Assembly: GCF_958979055.1 (NCBI RefSeq) | Contig: NC_084894.1 | Location: 28,405,616 to 28,469,615, forward strand | DNA from: Alnus glutinosa | Taxonomy: Eukaryota > Streptophyta > Magnoliopsida > Fagales > Betulaceae | Direction: 5' to 3' | Length of the DNA stretch: 64,000 nucleotides | Part shown: piece after piece, positions 11,437 through 21,757 of the stretch | Numbering within the stretch: the first letter of the stretch is position 1 | Layout of the letters: the number at the start of each line of letters is the position of its first letter | Position numbers and translations under genes: made by a program | The notes under the pieces: model-generated | Told to the model about the DNA's origin: nothing | Seen by the model: only the letters and a program-made list of their open reading frames with translations | Databases searched by the model: none

Positions 11437-12792
11437 ATGGAACATGCCGCCACTAAACCCTCTAAACCCTCCTCAAACATATCAGAAATTGTCTCCAAAT
11501 TCGCGAAAGTTTGTAAGTTGAGATCCATTGGTGTCTTCCCCTCTGAAAACACTAATCATCACCACCGCCACCGTCACCATCATTCTTACCGTGACCCCAA
11601 TGACAATACTCCCCCATTGGGTGAGGATAGCAGCGATGCAACTGAGGAGACAGAGTGTGACAATGAGAAAATTCATCCTCAGCCCGTTGAAGTTTTGAGC
11701 AGAAGCAATGTGTATGGTGACAGGGAGATTATGAAGTTATTTGACGTAGTTTCGGCACTGAAATTGGCTTATGTTCAGCTTCAGGAAGCTCATATTCCCT
11801 ACAACCCAGATAAGATTATAGCTGCTGATGAACTTGTTGTGGCTCGGCTTGAAGCACTCTGCAAGATCAAGCGTGCATGTAAGGAGAGGCAATTCACAAA
11901 CAAGGCAAAGTTTGATTCCTCTGCAAGCAGTCACTTGCGAAAGGAAATTCAATTTAGTGGGATGTTGTTGGAAGAATTGAAGTCCCAAGTCAAATCTAAA
12001 AACTCTGAGATTCTTCGTCTGCGACAAGAGCTTCAGGATTTGGAGTTGGGGAACATGGGAATGGTCGAGAAGATGAGGCAGCTAAGTCTGGAGAAGAAGA
12101 ATGCAAGTGTTTTGGGCATTACTACACTCGAAGACGCTTTCGAAGCTGCTTCGAGGTCCATCCATGATTTTGCAAAGCCATTAATTAGCTTGATGAAAGC
12201 TTCAGGTTGGGATTTAGATCTGGCAGCAAAATCGATTGAAGATGTAGTTGTTTATTCCAAAAGGCCCCACAAGAAGTATGTGTTTGAGGCCTACATAGCG
12301 AGGAGAATGTTTTATGGGTTTGCATCTAAATGCTATAATGTGGAAGTTGTTATGAGGTTTGATGATCCAATTGATGCTCTGGCAGAATATCCAAATTCAG
12401 ATTTTGCCAAATTTTGTGCAGAAAAGTATCTATTAGTTGTTCATCCAATGCTGGAAGCATCATTCTTTGGGAATCTTGATCACAGGACATTTGTGCTGAG
12501 TGGCAAGCATCCCCGGACACCGTTCTACCAAATATTTGCAAAGATGGCAAAGTGGATCTGGGTTTTACAAGGCATTGCAGCCTCAATAGATCCCAAAGCA
12601 AAAGCATTTACTGTCCACAGAGGTAGCAAATTCTCTGATACTTATATGGAATCTGTCGAGGAGCCTATGGAACGTGCAGCTGTGGATGAAGAACAAGCTA
12701 CACTTAAAGTCGAGCTTATGGTCATGCCTGGATTCAAAATTGGAGAGACATTGTTGAAGTCTCGGGTGTATCTCTCAGGTCTGAAATCATGA
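11437..12792 (+). CDS. GIL1/DUF641-family protein (GRAVITROPIC IN THE LIGHT 1-like)
   Basis: An intronless gene of 451 codons starting at the first ATG. The N-terminus (SNISEIVSKFAKVCKLRSIG) and the block at residues about 100-145 (ALKLAYVQLQEAHIPYNPDK) are hallmarks of the plant DUF641 family. A His-rich patch lies at about 41-50. Residues about 160-225 are charged and heptad-like and should form a coiled coil. The C-terminal half matches the GIL1/IRKI conserved region (SIHDFAKPLISLMKASGWDL, RRMFYGF, SKFSDTYMESV, and MPGFKIGETLLKSRVYLSG near the end). Known members act in phytochrome-dependent loss of gravitropism (GIL1) or interact with a receptor-like kinase (IRKI). Their biochemical activity is unknown. 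Family membership is certain; which paralogue this is cannot be settled here. Confidence 0.93.
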   Translation: MEHAATKPSKPSSNISEIVSKFAKVCKLRSIGVFPSENTNHHHRHRHHHSYRDPNDNTPPLGEDSSDATEETECDNEKIHPQPVEVLSRSNVYGDREIMKLFDVVSALKLAYVQLQEAHIPYNPDKIIAADELVVARLEALCKIKRACKERQFTNKAKFDSSASSHLRKEIQFSGMLLEELKSQVKSKNSEILRLRQELQDLELGNMGMVEKMRQLSLEKKNASVLGITTLEDAFEAASRSIHDFAKPLISLMKASGWDLDLAAKSIEDVVVYSKRPHKKYVFEAYIARRMFYGFASKCYNVEVVMRFDDPIDALAEYPNSDFAKFCAEKYLLVVHPMLEASFFGNLDHRTFVLSGKHPRTPFYQIFAKMAKWIWVLQGIAASIDPKAKAFTVHRGSKFSDTYMESVEEPMERAAVDEEQATLKVELMVMPGFKIGETLLKSRVYLSGLKS

Positions 12793-13518
12793 CTTGGTAC
12801 TTGTGATCGAGGTTCTTGTACTAACTGGTAATTTGACAGAACCTAATGACCTCTTGGTTTGAAAATGTTGATAATTAGCTTAAGGTAGTGGAGAAATGTT
12901 TACTGAAGTTTTTGAACCGTAGCTGGTAGCATATGGTGTGATTGGATTCACAAGCTGAGAGTTTGTAACTTCCAGCTACTAGTTTTTGGTAAATCTAAGT
13001 TGTAGACAGCAAGAACCTTGTTAATTACTTTTTGAGCTGTAAATAGATATCTTCTTAATGATGCCATCATATTACTTTTTAATTTTTTGCTGGGTGAAAC
13101 CATCAGATTTAATTCATTTATCTAGCACCTACTGAACAACTTTATTCAACTTGAATGCCTGATAATGTGATCTTATGTAACGTCTCATTTAATTAAGTGG
13201 GTTAGATCTCTAAACGACTAAACCATTACCCGCAAATTTCGTGTTGGGTTTGTAGATAATATAGTTTGTGATAGAGAAGTTATGCTCATGCACTGATTTC
13301 TGTTGGAAGATTTCGCTCCTAAACTAGGATTAAAGAATCTTGATAGATGTGATATGACTTTTCAGTAAATTCTCTTATTAAAATTTTTTTTTTTTAAAAA
13401 AAGGAACCCATGACAGAGAAAGACAGGGAGGAGGAAAATCCGAAGAGACAAAGAAAAAAGAAAAGAAAAGAAAGAAAAAGAAAAAGAAAAAGAAGAAGAG
13501 AGTACGATTACAGAAACG
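12793..13518. other. 3' ends of two convergent genes
   Basis: A spacer of about 725 bases between the GIL1-like stop and the OFP17-like stop, so the two genes converge. It should hold both 3' untranslated regions. A purine-rich stretch at 13,420-13,502 (GAAAAAGA repeats) lies just downstream of the OFP17-like stop. Confidence 0.6.
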
Positions 13519-14088
13519 CTATGGACTATCAACTTCATCATCGTTAGTGGAAAACAAGTCCTTGCATAGTTCTCCATAAAATCTACAAACCAAATCCACG
13601 AAAACTGGGCTCTTCAGATTCTTCCAGCAATAGAGAAGCTCCTCCACGTCCGTCAAATCCCTCACTTTCCCTTCTTGAACAATCATCTTCACCAAATAGT
13701 TCTCAAAACTCCGGCAAGCATCTTCCACTTCATCATCACCTGAGGCTTCGACCCTTTTGCCAGCCCTGCTAGCTCTCACGTAAGCCGGTGTGATAGGTGA
13801 TGGAAAGAGCTTTTTGTCAGGCCCTCCACTAGATAAACTTACAAGCTCCCTTACTCTGTCCATCTCTTTCGACTTCCTCCTACTCGAACGGTAACCTGGT
13901 AGTAATGCAGTTATTCGATTCTTTGGAGGACTTCTTTCATCAACTCCGGTTGTAGTACTACGGCGAGGACGAAATCGAAGAGCTCTTATAAAGACTGGTT
14001 TTTTGAGCCTGAATTTGAAGAGTTGGAGGAATTTTCTGCATGGGTTTAGAAGCTTGGATCTTAAGGCAGCTAATGCTTTCACTTTCAT
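13519..14088 (-). CDS. OFP17: OVATE family protein, OFP17-like
   Basis: A single-exon gene of 189 codons. The frame is open for 26 further codons upstream but has no ATG there (it begins with GTG), so I place the start at the ATG at 14,088, giving MKVKALAALRSKLLNPCRKF, which resembles the N-terminus of OFP17 proteins. A basic N-terminal half (LFKFRLKKPVFIRALRFRPR) is followed by the C-terminal OVATE domain at about residues 126-180 (SFENYLVKMIVQEGKVRDL and VEELLYCWKNLKSPVFVDLV). OVATE proteins are plant transcriptional co-repressors that bind TALE homeodomain proteins and influence organ shape. The KSPVF variant of the domain is characteristic of the OFP17 branch. The gene converges with the GIL1-like gene. 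Confidence 0.85.
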   Translation of the reverse strand: MKVKALAALRSKLLNPCRKFLQLFKFRLKKPVFIRALRFRPRRSTTTGVDERSPPKNRITALLPGYRSSRRKSKEMDRVRELVSLSSGGPDKKLFPSPITPAYVRASRAGKRVEASGDDEVEDACRSFENYLVKMIVQEGKVRDLTDVEELLYCWKNLKSPVFVDLVCRFYGELCKDLFSTNDDEVDSP

Positions 14089-14673
14089 CTCTAATGATTT
14101 GAAGGCTGAGTGCGGTTGAAGGTTTGATTTCTTTGTTGGGATGACGGTTGGGGGTACCAGGACCACACAGAGACAGGGACAGACAGTCTGCGAAGTGGAT
14201 GTTTGTCAGGGAGTGATCATATTGTTGTTAAGAGGATGTTGGTAAAGGTTGTTTGGTGCTTCTCATTCCTGAACGAGGCCCAACTGGTGCTGGTGGGTTT
14301 CACGTCTAGGTAGAGTGGGATGCCTCATTGCAAGTCAACATGGACAATGTATCAGAAGATTTGGAGGCACGTCATGGACCCTTGCTAGCTTGTTACTAAA
14401 GTATGCTGCTTTAATATTATAAAGGATTGAGATTCCTAAGGTTCGGATAGTTAGTAATTTGGATACTACCTGTGATAAGGCTCCATAGGAGGCTCACTTG
14501 TCCAAGCAGGTCTTGAGCAGCTTGTCTTATAAAATCTCTCACACATTTGCTGTCCAAATTACTAACAATGGACAGCAAATTGCCAGGGATTCGGATCCTT
14601 AACCTTTCTGTCATATATTATTTTATTGTTAGGTTTATATATATATATATATAAATGTGTTACGAATGCTATT
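14089..14673. other. Upstream region of the OFP17-like gene
   Basis: Presumed promoter and leader of the minus-strand OFP17-like gene. An imperfect inverted repeat is visible at 14,449-14,580: TTAGTAATTTGGA near its left end, and TCCAAATTACTAA near 14,551. No genes are seen. Confidence 0.4.
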
Positions 14674-14932
14674 AGAGGTGCTGCAACTTTTACTATAAGT
14701 TTCTTACAAATTCACATTATAATCTACGTGACATTTATTACGTCAATCACTAAACACTAAAATTTGATTGTAGTTGACGTGGTCGTGTCAATGTAATGTC
14801 AATTTGTAAGTACACGTGGTGTTTACCACGTCAACTACTAAACAATTAAATTTTATTTTATTTGACGTGGTAGTGTTATATAGACAGTCACGTTAGTTTG
14901 TAAGAAAATTATAGTAAAAACTCTAGTACTCT
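14674..14932. mobile_element. Small inverted-repeat element (about 260 bp)
   Basis: The ends are inverted copies: ACTTTTACTATAAGTTTCTTACAAA at the left and TTTGTAAGAAAATTATAGTAAAAAC at the right. Internal segments repeat the words GACGTGGT and ACCACGTC. It is non-coding. Similar end sequence (GAATTATAGTAAAAATTG) recurs near 43,945, so it belongs to a family represented elsewhere in the window. No clear target duplication is visible. Confidence 0.65.
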
Positions 14933-16836
14933 AAAACATTTTTCATGTTTTGTTGCATATTGTTCTTAAATGGATTGAATGTGTTGGCTGCTTTAGAAAT
15001 TCCAAGTAATCCTTGTTGGCTGCTAATAATCTATTATCTTAAATTGCCAGGTCATCATTTTAATTTCTGCTCGTGACACGTCATACCCCCACGTTTCATT
15101 AACATAACTATATATTAAAAAGTTTGATGGTAAAAATGCAACGTATAATCCAATTAAGAAAAAGAAAAGAGCATACTATATATATATATATAATTGAAAA
15201 AAATTTCATTAATGAAAAAAACCGAATCTGGGCCATATTTATTGGGAAGGTAGATGTGATTTGAAACGAATTAGGATCCCTTTCACTTAGGGCCGAGTTG
15301 CGGGGCCCATTAATTCCAGTTAGGTGGGCCTTGCAACCCGAATTGCCTGAAATAGGTAAGTCCTACAACAACTTTTTTCTTTATGGAACTGTCCAATTCG
15401 GGCACCCTAAGTCCATTTGGATCCCAATCCATTTAATGGGCTTTTGAATTTTGAGGTCCACCAACATGACCGACGCCACTATCCATATATATGTCACATG
15501 AAAAGAGAAAAATAAATAATTTTCTCCAATGCGATTAATCATACCATATGATTATTTATTTATTTAATTTTATTTTTATTTTTAAATCATATCATATGGT
15601 TAGACAGTAGAAATAAAAACATTTACAACTTCTACATTCACAATGCGGCAAAATGAGCTGCTTTCGATCATTTTCAAAGAATCATTCTCATCTCCCAAGT
15701 AAATTCTCTTTGTTCTTTTACTTATAAAATAATAATAAAATAAAATAAAAAATTAATAATGGTATCAAGCGTGTCTATGAAGGGTATGATTTGGATTGGT
15801 TCATTATTCTTATAAATGATGTTTTATGTCACACTTTGTGACATCCCAATCTTTCCATGTCGTAATTTGGTACTAACCAGTAGATCGCTAATGCATTTAC
15901 TCTCCACGCGGAGTCAATATCAAGTTGTTTATAAAAGTCCAAATATATATATATATATATGTTGGTCATAAAGTGACTAAATTTGGATGTTCCTGTTAGG
16001 GTATTATCCACCTATATCTGCTATTTACATATGTGAATGCGAATAGCGGATTTAGAGTGTGCGGGTGCAATTATTAACCGCATCTGCATTCTCTTTATAT
16101 ATAATCTATATCATATATAATTTAATTAATCTATTAAAACGAAGTCGTTTTGAATTTGGTAAGTTTAGGACTTTTAGGTTAAGTTTTTTTCACTATGATT
16201 TCAAAGTCATATCTTACTACATTTTTTTTTTTCTTTGTCTTTAGGTAATTCAAATCCTTATTAGTTTATAAGACAATGACCCATTATGGTTAATAATCGT
16301 GAATTGTGTAACAAGTGAAATCTTACTTTATTTAAGATTGTATATAGTAATAGCCGCATTAATTACTCTTGCATATAGATTTAGATAGTAATCCAAAATG
16401 CTCATTACCTTGTATGCGGATAGTAAATAATAACCACAATAACCGCGCGGATGCGGATAATAACTTACATTAGGCGAATGCATATATTACTAATAACCGT
16501 ATCCGCATTTTCACTCCAAATATACTGATGGGACCCATAATATGGTTCCTACTTTCCAAATTTATATTGAATCGTAATGTGTTTAAGGAAAACGTTAACC
16601 ATGTCTACATTATAAGTTTTATCTAATAAAGAACTGGACTTAGCTCCTATAAACATATTTATAATCCACTCATTAAATGTGAGCAATCTATCTTTTCAGT
16701 GTGGGACTAACTTAACTTTACAAAGTGTTATAGTAATTCTATGCTAAAATCACTTTACTCACAATCTTCCATATTTATAGATTTTCTGAATTCTTTTTCA
16801 AAGTTATTCTTTAGAAAATTGCCACAAGAGTAGTAA
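14933..16836. other. Intergenic DNA without recognisable genes
   Basis: AT-rich DNA with (TA)n tracts near 15,176-15,192 and 15,942-15,960. The segment 16,020-16,520 is rich in short motifs such as ATGCGGATA and AACCGC that recur in both orientations, suggesting an old degraded inverted-repeat element. No gene is seen. Confidence 0.5.
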
Positions 16837-16837
16837 T

Positions 16838-17138
16838 TTTTTTTTTTTTTTTTTGGATGAATAATTTTTATTCGAATCAACTAAAGTGAAAACTAGAACA
16901 GATTGGAATCAATGAATTGCAGCTAGCCTGACCCTGCATGAGAGAGGACCCCGATGAGGCCAACTTTCCTAGACAGGTGTTCAGACAGGCCGAGACTTGC
17001 TCGGGTACATGGATTTGATCGAGGCCATCTCTCACTTGTATGTTCGAATTGGTTGCAATTTGGACAATTACGCTTTTGCAGGCCACTCTACCTCTAACAT
17101 AAGCCAGAATGAGCTTGTGAACAGTTTCTTCTTCTCAA
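16838..17138 (-). mobile_element. Short poly(A)-tailed retroposon
   Basis: Read on the minus strand, this about 300-bp unit ends in an AATAAAAATT poly(A)-signal-like sequence and a poly(A) tail (the T run at 16,837-16,854). An 8-bp direct repeat, AGTAGTAA, flanks it (16,829-16,836 and 17,139-17,146). It looks like a 5'-truncated LINE-mobilised copy. Its source was not identified. Confidence 0.55.
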
Positions 17139-17146
17139 AGTAGTAA

Positions 17147-17934
17147 AATATTCGAAGATTCATGCGCAGGTTTTCCCTCACTTTACAGAAAACTTGACAG
17201 CAAATCATACCTGGTTCTGGAGCAGGGTAGCTTCTAGTTTAAGGCTCCAAGTATCCTAGTTATCTTGTAATATTCCGTTTACAGCCACTCAAACCGTGTA
17301 TGTTACAAGAACTCAAAACATGCTAATACTTTGACATGATTGGAAACCTCAGCTCTCTGCTTATCAGCAAGCGTTTGGCTGGGACCACTGAATGAATGTC
17401 CAGCTCCAGGCAGGTCACATGTGGGGCTCCTTGACAATAAGCATTCGAAAAAAGGCATTGAAGATTATTTCTAATGGTGCATGAATATCTGGGAAAAACA
17501 GAGCACTTAGTAGACAAATGGGTGTTTCAAATCATCATTGACTTTTTCTTTTGGACATTTAGAATCATCATTGCTGCTCCTAATACAACTTTAAATAAAC
17601 AAAAAAGAAAAAGAAAAAGAAAAAGGAAAAACATAATCCAGATAAGAAGTTGAGACTCCTTGAAATGGCAACAACCTATTGGTAATCACAATAATGCATA
17701 AAAAGCACCAGCTGTGCACATGAAGCTCAAATTTGGTATAACCAATGTCTTCCAACTATTTTTTTTTTTTTTTTTTTTTTAAATAGAATTTTGTTATTAT
17801 CTTGATGAGAACCAATTTGGGGTAGCGTTAGATTGGGTCAGTCTAATATGAGATTGGTTTAACCGTTTAAGGGTCTTAACTCTTTACGTTCCATCAGCTC
17901 TGAAGCTTTTGGTGTATTGGTTAGTGTTACGATC
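17147..17934. other. Intergenic DNA left of the LTR element
   Basis: No gene seen. A poly(T) run at 17,760-17,780 may be the tail of another minus-strand retroposon. A short frame at 17,323-17,517 has no recognisable content. Confidence 0.45.
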
Positions 17935-17939
17935 CTAAG

Positions 17940-18386
17940 TGTTGGAGATAAATCCCACTCAATCCGATTCAAGGAGGAGATAGACATTCAACTACTTCAG
18001 ATAAATCAAAGAATTGGGATATGACTCATGGTCCAATCAGATAAGAAGAATTATCAGATCAGAAGTCTAAGAAGATATCCAATTAGAAGTCTAATAAAGG
18101 ATCAAAGTCCAATTAGAACTCTGACACCAGTTCTAGATCAACAAGGAGCATGAATCCTAATTCAGGCCTGACTCCACATCTTTACCTATAAATAGGCCCA
18201 TTCCCCAGGTATAAACTAAGACTCAATTTTATGCATAGAGCATTATTTTCTCACAGAAGCTAACTTAGGCATCGGAGCAGGATCCTCGGAAGGGTCCCTA
18301 GTTTTGTTGTTTTGCAGAATTATTGAGAAGCGTGAAGAACATCAAAGAACGTGCAGATTCACACCATACCGGAAACTGTACAAACA
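17940..18386 (+). repeat. Left LTR of the gag-only element
   Basis: Starts TGTTGGAGATAAATCC and ends in CA just before the primer-binding-like site. It carries a TATA-like word (CTATAAATAGG near 18,185) and the U5-type motif ACTTAGGCATCGGAG (near 18,264), followed by TTGTTGTTTTGCAG. Confidence 0.9.
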
Positions 18387-18446
18387 TTTTGGCGCCGTCT
18401 GTGGAAACGATTATTCGTTCCTCATAAAAGAAAAAGAAGATCCAGC

Positions 18447-19733
18447 ATGGTGATGAACACACGTTCCGGAAGCCTGACCAACCGAGAGCCTATAGTCCGA
18501 ATGGAGCCAGTTCTTCAGAATAATCCGCAGCCTCCACCGAACCCTCCCCCGGGGGGTGGAGATCAAGATCGCATAGCAGCGTTGGAAGCCCAGATTGAAT
18601 CCTTAACACAGTGGAATGCCGAGTTGCTGCGCAGGAGGCTGGAACAGCCCAATCCCGAGATGAACAAGGATGAGCATGAGGAAGAAGATCACAACAGCAA
18701 CACTAATCCTCGGAGGGAGGATGACTGCCAAGGAGATCTGAGCAGAGTTATTGCCAAGCTGGAGAAAAGGTGCACGTACATGGAGATGGAAAGAAAAGAC
18801 AAAAGCAGATCCGTAGTGGTGGACAAGCTCCTAATGGTTACATACTCACCCTTCACCAGACGAGTAGCAGACTATCGGCTACCCGAGAAGTTTAAGGTAC
18901 CCCAAATTCTAAGTTATGCAGGAGACGGAGATCCCCTAGATCACCTAGAGAATTTCCGAGCTCATCTAGACCTTCACGGGACACTCGATGAAGTAGCATG
19001 TCGGGCCTTCCCTCTTACTCTTTCGGGGAATGCTCGGGACTGGTTCAGGAAGCTGCCCCCGAATTTTGTTGATTAGTTCAAGGAGTTGTCCAAAATATTC
19101 CTAACAGAATTTCTAGCTTTCCGAACAAGGAAGAAGCCTTTGGGATATTTGCTATCATTGCACCAGCAAAGCAACGAAAGTCTTAAGGAGTTCATGGCTC
19201 GGTTTAACCGAGAGAAGGTAACAGTCGAAGATCCGACCGAGGATATGGTCTTTGCTGCCATTTATCAAGGAATTTCACCCGAGGAGCCTTTGATGAAGAA
19301 GTTGGTCCGGAAGCAACCAAGTACCTTGCAGGGCCTAATGGATAGAGTAGAAGAATACATCAATCAGGAAGAGACGCTGAAGTCTATGGCCAGTTCTAGG
19401 TTACCCCGAGAGACAGCCCCAGAAAAGAAAAGGAAAGAATTCAGAAAAGCTGATGGGGAAGAGCAGAGGCAGGTAAAGAAGTTCAAAGATTACAACTTTA
19501 CACCTCTCAATGCCAAGATATCAGAAGTCCTTATGGAGATCAAAAGAGATCCGGCGTTTTGGGAACCACAAAAGATACTAGGTAATCCTCCTTACAGGAA
19601 TGCAGGTAAGTATTGTGATTTTCATAAACAAGCATGTCATTACACCGAGGGGTGCGTAACGCTAAGGTTGTTAATAGAAGAATGGCAAGCTGGTTTGGTT
19701 CTTGGGAGAGCAACGGAACCAGCCAGGAAATAA
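18447..19733 (+). pseudogene. Fossil gag region of the LTR element
   Basis: The central part matches the plant retrotransposon gag domain (words such as LDHLENFRAHLDLHG, LSGNARDWFRKLP and LQGLMDRVEEYI). It is followed by a zinc-knuckle-like CDFHKQACHYTEGC near the end. This is the capsid-type protein of Ty3/gypsy elements of the kind found in gag-only elements. The region is fossil and has about one visible break. No pol frame follows. Confidence 0.8.
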
Positions 19734-20160
19734 CAGGCCTTGGAATCATCAGGACTATCAGCCCCGAGATCAGCAGCCACAGGATTACTATCCCCGAGAC
19801 CGTCCTCAGCTAAAGGAGAGGCATCAGGAGAATGATCCCCGAGGTGACGTGGAAAGAAGAGAGGACCGAGGAAGCAGAAGCCCATGGCATAGAGAGCCGA
19901 GGCAACAACAGAATCTGCCTGTGATCCCATAGAAAGGACTCTCGGGAATTTCAGGCTAGACTTTTATTTTTAGCATTTATGTTTGCAAAGAACTAGACTT
20001 TTATTTTTAACACAGACTAGTTATAATAAAAGACAGAAAATTTCCCAGATTTTGGGAATAAGTATTTTCAGAATAAAAGAATAGAGCTGACTTAAGCATC
20101 GAAGTGTTCCCGGTCTAGGGATCGGGAACCCGTTGATGTCGCTTCTTTTGCAAGCAAAAA

Positions 20161-20615
20161 CTCTCGGATCAGTCCTAGCCGAGAGCAAGTAGCAAAGCCT
20201 CTCGGATCAATCCTAACCGAGAGCTAGAAGAAAACTATCGGATCAGTCCTAGCCGAGAATAAGAAGAAAGCCTCTCGGATCAGTCCTAGCCGAGAGCAAG
20301 AAGAAAACTCTCGGATCAGTCCTAGCCGAGAGCAAGAAGAAAACTCTCAGATTAGTCCTAACCGAGAATAAGAAGAAAACTCTCGGATCAGTCCTAACCG
20401 AGAACAAGAAGAAAACTCTCGGATTAGTCCTAGCTGAGAGTCTCGGATCAGTCCTAGCAGATAACAAGAAGAAAACTCTCGGATCAGTCCTAGCCGAGAG
20501 AAAGAAGAAAACTCTCGAATCAGTCCTAACCGAGAGCAAGAAGGAAGCCTCTCGGATCAGTCCTAGCCGAAAGCAAGAATGAAGCATCTCGGGTCAATCC
20601 TTGCCGAGAGAAAGA
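20161..20615. repeat. 36-bp hairpin minisatellite (about 13 copies) in the LTR element
   Basis: The unit CTCTCGGATCAGTCCTAGCC is followed by GAGAGCAAGAAGAAAA, 36 bp in all (for example starts at 20,272, 20,308, 20,344, 20,380 and 20,416). About 13 copies are present, with one shortened unit near 20,441. Each unit contains an inverted pair, CTCTCGG and CCGAGAG, around an 11-base loop, so the array is a row of potential hairpins. It lies upstream of the right LTR and does not encode a real protein. Confidence 0.9.
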
Positions 20616-20788
20616 AAGAAAGAGAGCCAGGGGGTCGGATTGAAACCTCAGGTTTTGCAGGTTTTCAGGAGTTAGCCATTCCAAGAGACAGGGAGAAAGC
20701 CCTAAGGAAAAACAAGAAGGTAATGGGGGGTAAGATTTAACCCTCAGGTTTTGCAGGTTAGCAGGTTTTTAGAAGGAGACAAAGTTCG

Positions 20789-21236
20789 GGTTGGAGATAA
20801 ATCCAACTCAACCCGATTCAAGGAGGAGATAGACATTCAACTACTTCAGATAAATCAAAGAATTGGGATAGGACTCATGGTCCAATCAGATAAGAAGAAA
20901 TATCATATCAGAAGTCTAAGAAGATATCCAATTAGAAGTCTAATAAATGATCAAAGTCCAATTAGAACTCTGACACCAGTTCTAGATCAACAAGGAGCAT
21001 GAATCTTAATTCAGGTCTGACTCTACCTTTTTACCTATAAATATGCCTATTCCCCAGGTATAAACTAAGATTCAATTTTATGCATAGAGCATTATTTTCT
21101 CACAGAAGCTAACTTAGGCATCGGAGCGGAATCCCCGGAAGGGTCCTTAGTTTTTGTTGTTTTGCAGAATTATTGAGAAGCGTGAAGAACATCAAAGAAC
21201 GTGCAGATTCACACCATACTGGAAACTGTACCAACA
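20789..21236 (+). repeat. Right LTR of the gag-only element
   Basis: About 95% identical by eye to the left LTR. Its first base differs from the expected T. It ends TGTACCAACA directly before the CTAAG target duplication. Confidence 0.9.
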
Positions 21237-21241
21237 CTAAG

Positions 21242-21757
21242 TGTTCCATATAATTTAAGTACAATCTTAACCATGTGTATATAAATTTTTGGGCACCCTC
21301 TCCTTGCAAGCCAGTTTTAAAATGATGAGTTTTATCCAAGATTTGTATAATTTAGTATCAAAGCTAGTCACAACGTTGAGTATAAGATCGAACACAGCTC
21401 ATCAAATATGGAATCGAATAGATTTATGGTCGACTCACGGAGGAGGCAACCCATGCATAAATCAACCCCAAATATGTTCATGTCAAACAAAACAAAAACT
21501 GTGTTATGCAATTGTGCTTGTGGTAATGATGAAAGAAAATCATTTTAATTGACATTCATGCTCCCTCGCTTTCATGTCAAACTTTTTTAGTGGACCCCTG
21601 TTATTTCTCTGACCTTTTATAAACCAAGCTTTATAGCTCTTTATTTCTTCTGCAATCTTATTCCTTTTATATCCAAAACTCAGGTATCACAGAGAGGGAA
21701 ACGCATACCAACTCTGAGAGAAGGCTGTCCCAGTGACAGAGAGAGATTTCATCTTTG
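21242..21757 (+). promoter_or_regulatory. Upstream region of the OFP1/2/4-like gene
   Basis: The 516 bases between the LTR element's target duplication and the OVATE gene start. The last 150 bases hold a CT-rich stretch and GAGAGA runs typical of a plant leader. Because the LTR element ends so close, any promoter elements further out have been displaced by 3.3 kb. Confidence 0.5.

Larger units (their letters stand above)
17940..21236 (+). mobile_element. Gag-only LTR element (TR-GAG-like, non-autonomous Ty3/gypsy kin)
   Basis: A 3.3 kb fossil element bounded by two 447/448-bp LTRs in direct orientation and a perfect 5-bp target duplication, CTAAG (17,935-17,939 and 21,237-21,241). A primer-binding-site-like sequence, TGGCGCCGTCTGTGG, follows the left LTR, and a purine-rich stretch precedes the right one. 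The inside codes only for a gag-like protein. No protease, reverse transcriptase, RNase H or integrase is visible in about 2.4 kb, so it must have depended on a related full-length element. A hairpin minisatellite fills its 3' part. The LTRs differ at about 20 of 447 positions by eye (about 5%), suggesting an age of a few million years at usual plant rates. About one break is visible in the gag region. Confidence 0.9.

Noticed and set aside
11482-12607. Minus-strand frames across the GIL1-like gene
   Set aside because: Shadows of the strong plus-strand coding sequence.
13420-13502. Purine-rich tract as a possible regulatory or triplex element
   Set aside because: Such tracts are common in plant 3' flanks, and nothing else supports a function.
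14089-14166. Upstream extension of the OFP17-like frame
   Set aside because: It starts with GTG, has no ATG, and the family's N-terminus matches the ATG at 14,088.
20249-20587. Minus-strand frame with repeated RTDPRVFFLLSA words
   Set aside because: It is simply the translated minisatellite; the unit length, divisible by three, keeps the frame open.
20161-20615. Regularly spaced repeats resembling a CRISPR array
   Set aside because: There are no unique spacers; each 36-bp unit repeats as a whole, and the array sits inside a plant LTR element, so it is a minisatellite.
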